NCBI GenBank assembly: GCA_050011095.1
Contig: JBEKJU010000170.1
Span: 1-7,860 of the forward strand
Direction of reading: 5' to 3'
Source: JBEKJU01 sp050011095
GTDB taxonomy: Bacteria > Desulfobacterota > Syntrophorhabdia > Syntrophorhabdales > WCHB1-27
Length of the DNA stretch: 7,860 bases
The translations under genes were made by a program, and so were the position numbers. Shown piece by piece: positions 1 through 5,957 of this stretch (positions are counted from its first letter, which is position 1; every line of letters begins with the position of its first letter). The notes beneath the pieces are model-generated. The model did not search any database. It was not told the origin of the DNA and was given only the letters and a program-made list of their open reading frames with translations.

Positions 1-2085
1 GACCAGTTGTTTGAGTGGAAGGCGAGGAGGCCCGGCGATGGTTCCACGTTCGATGTGGAGGTGTGCCTATCCAAGCTATCTTTGCCTCAGGGAGACTTTG
101 TCCTCGCTAGCTGTAGGGATATTACTCAACGTAAGGGTATTGAAAAACTGTTGATAAAGGAAAGAGAAGTTTTCTTTTCCGTGATGAATGACAATCCTCA
201 CGGAATTGCTTTGTTTGATAATAGCGGGAGCTTCGTTTACTTTAACCCTGAATTTACCGCCATCACAGGGTATACCCTTGAAGACGTCCCCACCGGTCGG
301 GAATGGGTTCGGAAGGCTTACCCCGATCCCGAGTACAGAGCGAAGGTTCTTGAATTTTGGCGAAGCGACAGATTACCGGAAGGCAGGGGCAAAGATGTCG
401 AGTGGAGGATAGCATGCAAGAACGGACAGAACAAGGATGTCGAGTTCCGGGTAACATATCTGGGGGATAAGAGCCTGGTCGTGTTGACCGACACCACAGC
501 GCGCAACCGGGCGGAGGAAGAAGTACGGGCAGAAAAACAAAAATTCCAGGTTCTGTCTGAAAGCTCCCCTGTGGGCATGTTGATGGCTGGAGCAGATGAT
601 CGCGTTAAATATGTAAATCCAAAATTCATAGAATTGTTCGGCTATGATCTTATCGACATACCAGATCTTAAAAATTGGTTTATGCGGGTATATCCCGAGC
701 CGTCATACCGGCGCCGGGCCTTATCACAAAGATTACATGATCTGAATTCCGTAAGACCCGGGGAAGGACGGCCCTACGTAAGAAAAGTGACTTGCAGGGA
801 CGGCACGCTGAAGTACATCAACTTCATCCCAGTGACGCTGGAAACCGGAGAGATACTCATAACTTGTGAGGATATAACAAAAAGCAAGGAAGCCGAGGAC
901 AAGATAAGAGAACGAAATCTGGAGTTGGAAGTTCTTAATGACATAATCGCATCGGTGAGCAGCTCGCTCCATCTGCCCGAGATATTGGAGACCCTAAAGA
1001 AGGTATTTGTCGGAAAACTAAAAATTCCTGTGGGGGGCATTTTCTTCTACGAGGAACTCGGCAACAGGCTAAATGGCGAAATATGCTGGGGTATACCCGA
1101 CGCCATGAAGACTGATTTTGAGACCTTCGCGGCAAGCAGATACAGCTCGGAAACCATTGTTTGTGAAAATGAAGTAACTCTTGCGAAGAGGCATCCGCAT
1201 TTTCGGCCATCAAACGATTTGTTAGTGCACAGATTCCTTAACAACTGGCACAGATATCTCTGTGCCCCACTTTCCGCAAAGGGTGAGATCCAGGGCATGA
1301 TACTGCTCATCGATAAAGCGCCCGGTATACTCCGTGACGATCAGATACCCTTCTTCAGGACCATGGTACAACAGATCGGGGTTGCCATACAGAATGCCCG
1401 CCTTTTCAGTCAGGTGCGTCAGTCACATACAGAAATGAAGGCACTTTCTCTTCGCTTGGTGCGTGTGCAGGAGGCCGAACTTCGACACGTTGCCCGCGAA
1501 CTTCATGATGAGATCGGGCAGTTGCTCACCGTGCTCAGGCTGGCCCTGGAAATGGCTTTGCAGTCTCCGGGGGACCAGACGGCACGTGTGCTGGAAGCAA
1601 AATCGCATGCAAATACCCTCACAGGCCTGGTTCGTCAACTATCTCGTAACCTTCGCCCGTCGATGCTTGACGATTTAGGCCTTCTTCCCACGCTCCCGTG
1701 GCTGTTTGAGCGTTTCTCGACCCAGACAAATGTCAGGGTTGTCTTCGAGCATTCAAGAATCGACAATAAGCGTTTTCCCCAGGAGACGGAAACAGCTGTG
1801 TACAGAGTGGCACAAGAAGCTTTGACAAATGCCGCTCGCCATGCCAAAGTAGACTCGGTTACGGTGCGCTTATGGTCTAATGACAAAATCCTCGGGATAC
1901 AAATTGAGGATCGTGGCGTTGGCTTTGACTTCCAGGCCACATTGAAGACAGGGGATTCTAGCGGTCTCAACGGAATGCGCGAAAGGGTAATGTTGCTGGG
2001 GGGACGATTTACTGTCGAGACCAGTCCGGGGTCAGGCACTCGCCTTACAGCGGAACTGCCGACAGATACAGAGAGCATACAATGA
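1..2085 (+). CDS. PAS/GAF sensor histidine kinase, HisKA_3 type (5' end outside window)
   Basis: The frame is open from base 1 and begins inside a PAS domain, so the start lies to the left; the TTG at base 7 is probably not the real start. Residues below are numbered from base 7. Residues 1-48 are the end of one PAS domain (closing 'CRDITQRK'). Two similar PAS domains follow at about 52-172 and 176-298, each with 'NPxF..G' and a 'YP(D/E)PxYR' signature, then a GAF-like domain at about 305-465. The HisKA_3 dimerisation segment has 'ELHDEIGQ' with the predicted phospho-acceptor H500. The ATPase domain (about 590-687) shows the N box 'AQEALTNAARHA' (N608), G1 'DRGVGF' and G2 'GLNGMRER'. These are hallmarks of NarX/DegS/LiaS-like kinases that phosphorylate NarL-type regulators. 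No membrane segment is visible in this part, so sensing here looks cytoplasmic; the missing N-terminus could change that. The stop overlaps the next gene's start (ATGA), so the two are very likely cotranscribed and coupled. The signal is unknown. Confidence 0.93.
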   Translation, partial: DQLFEWKARRPGDGSTFDVEVCLSKLSLPQGDFVLASCRDITQRKGIEKLLIKEREVFFSVMNDNPHGIALFDNSGSFVYFNPEFTAITGYTLEDVPTGREWVRKAYPDPEYRAKVLEFWRSDRLPEGRGKDVEWRIACKNGQNKDVEFRVTYLGDKSLVVLTDTTARNRAEEEVRAEKQKFQVLSESSPVGMLMAGADDRVKYVNPKFIELFGYDLIDIPDLKNWFMRVYPEPSYRRRALSQRLHDLNSVRPGEGRPYVRKVTCRDGTLKYINFIPVTLETGEILITCEDITKSKEAEDKIRERNLELEVLNDIIASVSSSLHLPEILETLKKVFVGKLKIPVGGIFFYEELGNRLNGEICWGIPDAMKTDFETFAASRYSSETIVCENEVTLAKRHPHFRPSNDLLVHRFLNNWHRYLCAPLSAKGEIQGMILLIDKAPGILRDDQIPFFRTMVQQIGVAIQNARLFSQVRQSHTEMKALSLRLVRVQEAELRHVARELHDEIGQLLTVLRLALEMALQSPGDQTARVLEAKSHANTLTGLVRQLSRNLRPSMLDDLGLLPTLPWLFERFSTQTNVRVVFEHSRIDNKRFPQETETAVYRVAQEALTNAARHAKVDSVTVRLWSNDKILGIQIEDRGVGFDFQATLKTGDSSGLNGMRERVMLLGGRFTVETSPGSGTRLTAELPTDTESIQ

Positions 2086-2735
2086 TTAAGAATATCAGCA
2101 TTATTCTTGCGGATGATCACCATATTGTGAGACAGGGTTTTAAGTCTCTGCTCGAGAATCAAAAGGGTTTTTCCGTAATTGCCGAGGCCGGTGACGGCCC
2201 CCAGGCGGTGAAAGCTACAACGCGCTTAAAACCGGATGTGCTGGTGCTTGATGTGATGATGCCCGGCCTCAACGGGCTTGAAGTTGCCAGGCAAGTCAGT
2301 AAGCTTTCACCGCACACAAAGGTGATTATCCTCTCAATGTATACGGATGAACCTTACGTGATCGAGGCACTGCAAAACGGGGCATGCGGATATGTCCTCA
2401 AAGAATCGGATATGTCCGATCTGATCAAAGCAATTCATGAAGTGACCGCAGGTCGCCACTACCTTAGTTCTCCTCTTTCCGAGATGGCAATAGCAGCTTA
2501 CAAGGAGAAGACAAGGGGAGTTTCTCTTGATTTGTATAACACATTGACTACGCGGGAGAGAGAAGTTCTTCAGCTTGTTGTCGAAGGTCACACGAGCGCC
2601 GAAATTGCAGCCAAGCTTTTCATAAGCACGCGAACGGTCGAGTCTCACAGGGCAAACACGATGGAGAAGCTCTCTGTGAGGTCGCGCGATGACCTTATCA
2701 AATACGCCTTGAAAAAGGGTTTATACCGAAAATAA
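2082..2735 (+). CDS. NarL/LuxR-family response regulator
   Basis: A 217-residue two-domain regulator of normal family length. The receiver domain (about 5-122) has the acidic pair D11/D12, the predicted phosphorylation site D57 in 'VLVLDVMMPG', the switch residue S85 and the conserved K107 in 'GYVLKES'. The C-terminal LuxR-type helix-turn-helix (about 153-213) reads 'LTTREREVLQLVVEGH', then 'EIAAKLFISTRTVESHR', a textbook NarL/UhpA DNA-binding domain. It starts four bases inside the kinase gene (ATGA overlap), so it is the cognate partner of that kinase. By family knowledge it acts as a phosphorylation-dependent transcription factor that binds short inverted repeats as a dimer. Its targets cannot be read from the sequence; the palindromes in the interval immediately downstream are candidates only. 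Confidence 0.95.
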   Translation: MIKNISIILADDHHIVRQGFKSLLENQKGFSVIAEAGDGPQAVKATTRLKPDVLVLDVMMPGLNGLEVARQVSKLSPHTKVIILSMYTDEPYVIEALQNGACGYVLKESDMSDLIKAIHEVTAGRHYLSSPLSEMAIAAYKEKTRGVSLDLYNTLTTREREVLQLVVEGHTSAEIAAKLFISTRTVESHRANTMEKLSVRSRDDLIKYALKKGLYRK

Positions 2736-2805
2736 TCCCTACAAGCTTCGCTCACCAAGTCGGAGAATCAAAATTCCGGTGGTCCGCCTGTTTTGTGCCC
2801 GTGAG

Positions 2806-2823
2806 TTGACGGGTATAGGTCAA
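2806..2823. promoter_or_regulatory. Candidate operator: TTGAC-N8-GTCAA dyad
   Basis: TTGAC at 2806-2810 and its exact reverse complement GTCAA at 2819-2823 flank eight bases. The right half as GGTCAA (2818-2823) recurs at 2842-2847, 24 bases downstream, where the following bases are also similar (TATTA versus AATTA). The pattern fits a protein-binding site with two helically phased half-sites, but short dyads arise by chance and no regulator is assigned. Confidence 0.3.
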
Positions 2824-2876
2824 TATTAGGCCCATCATCTCGGTCAAATTAAAGTCCGTAGGCCCCTAGTAACAAA

Positions 2877-2894
2877 ATCCGTAGCGCTACGGAT
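2877..2894. promoter_or_regulatory. Candidate operator: perfect 18-bp palindrome
   Basis: ATCCGTAGCGCTACGGAT is a perfect inverted repeat with no spacer (arms 2877-2885 and 2886-2894). The left-arm sequence TCCGTAG also occurs at 2855-2861 in direct orientation, 23 bases from the copy at 2878-2884, roughly two helical turns. A spacer-less palindrome makes a poor RNA hairpin because the centre must open to form a loop, so a dimeric protein-binding site is the simpler reading. The adjacent NarL-family regulator is one possible binder; this is inference. Confidence 0.45.
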
Positions 2895-2940
2895 AGACCC
2901 GATCCATCCCTCCATGTAAGAATGCAAACAAGAATTTGTG

Positions 2941-3007
2941 ATGCGGCTTTCTTCCATTAGCGGTCGGTAATGGAAGGGAACAACGATTCCGGACAATTTA
3001 GCCGCAT
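2941..3007 (+). promoter_or_regulatory. Candidate structured 5' leader RNA (three-way junction)
   Basis: Three helices nest here. The outer helix pairs ATGCGGCT (2941-2948) with AGCCGCAT (3000-3007), 8 perfect pairs. The first inner hairpin pairs CTTCCATTA (2951-2959) with TAATGGAAG (2968-2976), 9 perfect pairs closing an 8-base loop (GCGGTCGG). A second, smaller hairpin pairs GGAA (2977-2980) with TTCC (2987-2990), loop CAACGA. The outer helix ends six bases before the AAGGAGG ribosome site of the permease (3014-3020), a position suited to controlling translation. I do not recognise a known riboswitch class in it. Alternatives are an mRNA-stabilising structure or DNA dyads bound by protein. 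Confidence 0.45.
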
Positions 3008-3027
3008 AAAGAGAAGGAGGAGGGAGT

Positions 3028-4269
3028 ATGGGGGAAAAGTCTGTCTATTCATCGTATCGTTGGGCAATGCTGTTATCAGCGTGTCTCGCGATCATGTCGA
3101 TCTATATTGACATGATCGCCATCGCCCCAATACTGGGTGATGTTGCAAAGGGTCTTCAGGTCGATATGGGGGCGGCAACAAACCTGATGATGGGTTTTGT
3201 GCTGGCCACCGCATGTGTGCTCATCTGGGGCGGTGTCGTGGTCGATAAGTTCGGCATGACCGCTGCAACCGTGCTCGGACTGCTTTGTGCTACTGTTCCT
3301 GCTACTTTTATGCCGTTGATAGGACAAAGCTATGGGGTCGTAATGCTCGCCCGATTGATTCAGGGCGCATCGGTAGGGTTTATCTTCGCAATAATCGGAC
3401 CCACCGTGGTGTTATGGTTCCCCCCTAGGGAACATGGTCTTGCAGGTGGGATTATAATTGCGTTCATTTCCGTCGGTTCTGCCCTGGGGGGTCTGGTTTC
3501 GCCAATGATCCTGAGCAGCGGGGTTTCCTGGCAAGGTGTCGTTTCCATCCTTTCCTTGCTCGGATGGGTCTCTATCCTGCTCGCATTGATCATTACGAGA
3601 CGGCCGCCCTCACCTGAAGTGCTAAAGGGACTTATGCAGGTCATGCAGCCATCTGCCGGGCAAATAACTTTCGGAAAAGCCTTCCGCCTGCCCATGACCT
3701 GGATCGGGGCATTCGTCGTGTTCTTTAACACGTGGAACCTCTATTGTTTCCTGAACCTTGTTCCACCCTATATAGCGGCGCCTGCCCCCATGGGCGTGGG
3801 GTTGGGTCCTGTTATGGCAGGCAAACTCGCTTTGGCGGGCACCATTGTAGGCATCATATCAACCATAGCCGGCGGATCGTTTTTTGATAAAGTTGCGAAA
3901 GGAAATCAGAAACTTGCCGTTATTATCGGGTTCGTCCTCACGGGTCTATTTGCCTTTCCTTTGGCTCTGCCATCGGTGTACGGCAACATGGGTTTATTCA
4001 TTGTATGTCTCATACTCGTGGGATGGGGCTTCAATTTTATGGGAGCATCTCTCAATGGGTTTATCGCTATGAATTACCCCCCAAGCATTGTGGGCAGGAT
4101 GGTAGGCTGGTGGTTCGGTTTTGGGACCTTTGGAGGGGCATTGGGTCTTTATGTCGGGGGAAAAACCATCGGCGCTACGGGGAGTTTTAAAACCGCAATC
4201 ATACTGCTCTCCATCTCAGCGTGTGTCGGACTATTTCTCGATTTTTTCCTGAAGCCGAGTAAAAGCTAA
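3028..4269 (+). CDS. Major facilitator superfamily (MFS) permease
   Basis: A 413-residue membrane protein with about 12 hydrophobic spans (roughly 12-35, 48-72, 78-98, 103-125, 137-160, 168-190, then after a polar central loop 222-248, 262-285, 295-313, 320-342, 354-378, 385-407), the usual MFS size and 6+6 layout. Family motifs are visible: the loop 2-3 motif A 'GGVVVDKFGMT' (68-78), motif B 'RLIQG' (109-113) in span 4, and a glycine-rich span 5 'SVGSALGGLVSP'. ATG 3028 follows AAGGAGG (3014-3020) at good spacing. MFS carriers move small solutes using ion gradients or exchange; substrate and direction cannot be read from the sequence. The 25-base gap to the alcohol dehydrogenase suggests one transcript, so uptake of the alcohol substrate or a related organic acid is a plausible but unproven role. 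Confidence 0.9.
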   Translation: MGEKSVYSSYRWAMLLSACLAIMSIYIDMIAIAPILGDVAKGLQVDMGAATNLMMGFVLATACVLIWGGVVVDKFGMTAATVLGLLCATVPATFMPLIGQSYGVVMLARLIQGASVGFIFAIIGPTVVLWFPPREHGLAGGIIIAFISVGSALGGLVSPMILSSGVSWQGVVSILSLLGWVSILLALIITRRPPSPEVLKGLMQVMQPSAGQITFGKAFRLPMTWIGAFVVFFNTWNLYCFLNLVPPYIAAPAPMGVGLGPVMAGKLALAGTIVGIISTIAGGSFFDKVAKGNQKLAVIIGFVLTGLFAFPLALPSVYGNMGLFIVCLILVGWGFNFMGASLNGFIAMNYPPSIVGRMVGWWFGFGTFGGALGLYVGGKTIGATGSFKTAIILLSISACVGLFLDFFLKPSKS

Positions 4270-4294
4270 ACAACAAGGAAAGGAGGAAACTATA

Positions 4295-5407
4295 ATGAAA
4301 ATGAAAGCAGCAGTATGCAGGGAATACAAGAAACCTATCGCCATTGAGGAAGCCAATCTCGCCCCGCCAAAGGCAAACGAGGTCCTGGTCAAAACAAAAT
4401 TTACCGGCTACTGTCACTCGGACTTTGCCGCCGTGGAGGGATGGCTAGGATTTCCCGTACCGATAGTGATCGGCCACGAAGCAGCGGGCATAGTCGAAGA
4501 GGTAGGCCCCGGCGTCACCTCGCTCAAGAAAGGGGACCGCGTGGTCGCGACCTGGATGGTCCCCTGCGGCAAGTGTGAAATGTGCGTAAGCGGTCGCAGC
4601 CACATCTGCACGCACTGTCATACAGTCCAGCCCCAAGGGAATCTCGCTGATGGAACGTCCCGCCTTACCGATGCAAAGGGCGAAAGGCTCAACCACCAGA
4701 TTTATGTTTCCGGATTTGCTGAATACATGGTCCTTCCTGAAGGAGGGGCTATCAAAGTGCCCGATGCCTTACCACTTGACCAGGCCTGCTTCCTGGGCTG
4801 CTGCATGCCGACGGGGTTCGGGGCAGTCTATAATGTGGCCCAGGTAAAACCGGGGGATTCCGTTGCGATCTTCGGGATGGGAGGTGTAGGTCTCAATGTC
4901 GTCCAGGGTGCAAAGCTGAGGAGCGCCTACCCCATCATCGGTGTGGACCTGAAAGGCGGTAAGGAGGTCAAAGCAAAGGAGTTCGGCGCAACGCACTTCA
5001 TAGACAGCAGCAAGGAAGACCCGGTGCCAAAAATCCAGCAGTTGACCGGCGGCGGGGCCAAGTTCTGCTTCGAGGTCATTGGAGACCCCGGTGCTATTGT
5101 GCAGGCGTACTGGTCTCTGGGCATTGGCGGTAATTTGATTCAAGTTGGTATTCCATCGATCGAGACCACGACGCCACTGCCGCTTACCCTTACGCCACCT
5201 CACAACAGAAACATTCTGGGAACCCTTTATGGAAATGTGAGAACGCACTATGACCTGCCGAGGTTCATGGACATGATCATAAGAGGGGATTACATCGGCA
5301 TGGATAAACTCATCAGTAAAAGATTCAAGCTTGAAGAGATCAACGATGTACATAGAGCGATGACCAATCATGAAATTGTGGGTCGGTGGGTCTGCGAATT
5401 CGATTAA
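4295..5407 (+). CDS. Zinc-dependent medium-chain alcohol dehydrogenase, probable mycofactocin-linked nicotinoprotein
   Basis: A 370-residue MDR-family dehydrogenase. Visible residues: catalytic-zinc ligands C40 (in 'GYCHSD'), H61 (in 'GHEAAG') and C169 (in 'LGCCMPTG'); a full set of structural-zinc cysteines C91, C94, C97 and C105; the Rossmann motif 'GMGGVGL' (194-200), with D218 in 'GVDLK' favouring NAD over NADP. It would oxidise an alcohol or reduce an aldehyde. The layout, including 'NILGTLYGNVRTHYDLPRF' near the C-terminus, resembles the NDMA-dependent alcohol dehydrogenases that keep NAD tightly bound and need mycofactocin as outside electron acceptor. That assignment rests on remembered family resemblance plus the mftABC genes 150 bases downstream. 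ATG 4295 is preferred over ATG 4301 because AGGAGG (4281-4286) is eight bases from the first. Stops are doubled (TAATAG). An ordinary NAD-dependent alcohol dehydrogenase is the main alternative. Confidence 0.88.
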   Translation: MKMKAAVCREYKKPIAIEEANLAPPKANEVLVKTKFTGYCHSDFAAVEGWLGFPVPIVIGHEAAGIVEEVGPGVTSLKKGDRVVATWMVPCGKCEMCVSGRSHICTHCHTVQPQGNLADGTSRLTDAKGERLNHQIYVSGFAEYMVLPEGGAIKVPDALPLDQACFLGCCMPTGFGAVYNVAQVKPGDSVAIFGMGGVGLNVVQGAKLRSAYPIIGVDLKGGKEVKAKEFGATHFIDSSKEDPVPKIQQLTGGGAKFCFEVIGDPGAIVQAYWSLGIGGNLIQVGIPSIETTTPLPLTLTPPHNRNILGTLYGNVRTHYDLPRFMDMIIRGDYIGMDKLISKRFKLEEINDVHRAMTNHEIVGRWVCEFD

Positions 5408-5435
5408 TAGTCAGAGAAAGGTCTGATAGGACGCA

Positions 5436-5529
5436 GGTAGTTGCCGGCCTCACAGTAATAATGCCCCCCACTCTCCTGATATAGATAACGGGGAAGCCGG
5501 CTATAAGCCGGTTTCCCCCCGGCAGTACC
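5436..5529 (+). promoter_or_regulatory. Candidate structured leader upstream of mftA
   Basis: Inside the 150-base gap before mftA, GGGGAAGCCGGC (5490-5501) pairs with GCCGGTTTCCCC (5507-5518), giving a 12-pair stem with a single G-U pair and loop TATAA. Immediately outside it, TGCCGG (5442-5447) pairs with CCGGCA (5519-5524) and GGTA (5436-5439) with TACC (5526-5529), separated by a small internal loop, so an outer helix would stack directly on the hairpin. The segment 5448-5489 stays mostly unpaired by eye. No T-run follows the main hairpin, which argues against a simple intrinsic terminator. A competing 4-pair hairpin CCGG-CAGTA-CCGG (5519-5531), followed by ATTTTG, would exclude the outer helix, leaving room for a switch. 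Function is inferred only. Confidence 0.45.
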
Positions 5530-5544
5530 GGATTTTGTAGTGAG

Positions 5545-5550
5545 AAGGAG
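5545..5550 (+). promoter_or_regulatory. Ribosome binding site of mftA
   Basis: AAGGAG lies seven bases before the ATG at 5558. This supports translation of the 42-residue ORF, which is short enough to be dismissed otherwise, and fixes its start. Confidence 0.8.
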
Positions 5551-5557
5551 AAAGTAG

Positions 5558-5686
5558 ATGAAAGACAAGGACCAGAAAGAAATGCAGGTAAGAGAAGAAA
5601 AACAGATCGCAGCCGACAGGATGGATATCCTGGAGGAGATCGAAGTGGAAGATCTCACCGTGGACGGCATCTGTGGAGTCTATTAA
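5558..5686 (+). CDS. mftA: Mycofactocin precursor peptide MftA
   Basis: A 42-residue ORF (ATG 5558, TAA 5684-5686) with a highly charged leader and the C-terminus 'VDGICGVY', nearly identical to the 'IDGMCGVY' ending that defines mycofactocin precursors. The preceding acidic stretch 'LEEIEVEDLT' also matches the family's 'LVEEVS'-like leader. In characterised systems the terminal Val-Tyr pair (here V41-Y42) becomes the cofactor: MftC decarboxylates the Tyr and joins it to the Val, MftE releases the product, and MftD and MftF finish it. The leader is longer than that of the roughly 30-residue mycobacterial peptides and carries an extra charged N-terminal part (MKDKDQKEMQVREEKQ). It has its own good ribosome site and is followed by mftB and mftC, which overlap in series, so identification is strong despite the small size. 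Confidence 0.95.
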   Translation: MKDKDQKEMQVREEKQIAADRMDILEEIEVEDLTVDGICGVY

Positions 5687-5957
5687 GCGCGAAGCGGATG
5701 GGCAGGAGAAGGCGGCAGAGAACAGGCGTTATGCTCTGCCGCCCGGTGTGAGGGTCAGAAGAGAAGGCTTTGGCCTTCTCTTCTATAACAGCAAGGACGC
5801 GAAACTGACCTTTGTCAGATCAGGGGTTTTGCTAGAGGTCTCGGTGGATCCAATGAAACATTACAGGCTGACCGCGACCCGCGAGGCTGCAGAAAGAGAG
5901 AGAGCTTTCAATCTCTTGAGGGCATTGGTGAGGAAGGGCCTCATTCATGAAGCATGA
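5673..5957 (+). CDS. mftB: Mycofactocin precursor-binding chaperone MftB
   Basis: A 94-residue protein in the size range of MftB. Residues 20-55 ('YALPPGVRVRREGFGLLFYN', then 'AKLTFVRSGVLLEV') look like the beta-strand core of the PqqD-like RiPP recognition element, and the C-terminal half (about 68-90) is helical, ending 'LLRALVRKGLI'. In known systems MftB binds the MftA leader and delivers it to MftC. The only sensible start is GTG 5673, which lies within the mftA codons for Cys39-Gly40, giving a 14-base overlap; no strong ribosome site precedes it, so translation probably depends on coupling to mftA. An ATG at 5698 is in another frame. The 3' end overlaps mftC by 11 bases. The start is less certain than the gene itself. 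Confidence 0.9.
   Translation: MESIKREADGQEKAAENRRYALPPGVRVRREGFGLLFYNSKDAKLTFVRSGVLLEVSVDPMKHYRLTATREAAERERAFNLLRALVRKGLIHEA

Larger units (their letters stand above)
2736..3027 (+). other. 292-base intergenic interval with clustered dyads
   Basis: No convincing gene is present between the regulator and the permease. A bulged hairpin at 2761-2779 (CGG-a-GAAT, loop CAAA, ATTCCGG) lies 25 bases past the regulator stop but has no adjacent T-run, so it is at best a weak terminator. Further on are TTGAC-N8-GTCAA (2806-2823), a second GGTCAA (2842-2847), a perfect 18-bp palindrome (2877-2894) and a set of nested helices (2941-3007) ending just before the permease ribosome site. I could not assign a promoter with correct -35/-10 spacing. 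The density of symmetry suggests a control region for the downstream transporter/dehydrogenase genes (inference). Confidence 0.6.

Noticed and set aside
1635..2162. 175-codon ORF on the - strand
   Set aside because: Antisense to the kinase ATPase domain and the start of the regulator; a shadow of well-defined coding frames.
2761..2779. Rho-independent terminator after the response regulator
   Set aside because: The 7-pair stem has a bulge and the nearest T-run (GTTTTG) is not adjacent, so termination cannot be claimed.
4769..5371. 200-codon ORF on the - strand
   Set aside because: It lies wholly within the alcohol dehydrogenase gene, whose zinc and NAD motifs establish the + frame; no recognisable domain on the - strand.
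5490..5531. Intrinsic terminator or cobalamin riboswitch before mftA
   Set aside because: The main stem is followed by C residues, not a T-run, and the conserved GCCCCCGC-type core of cobalamin riboswitches is absent; kept only as an unassigned structured leader.
5404..5670. 88-codon ORF on the - strand across the mftA region
   Set aside because: It covers the structured leader and most of mftA in antisense; no convincing family features, whereas mftA is supported by its motif, ribosome site and neighbours.
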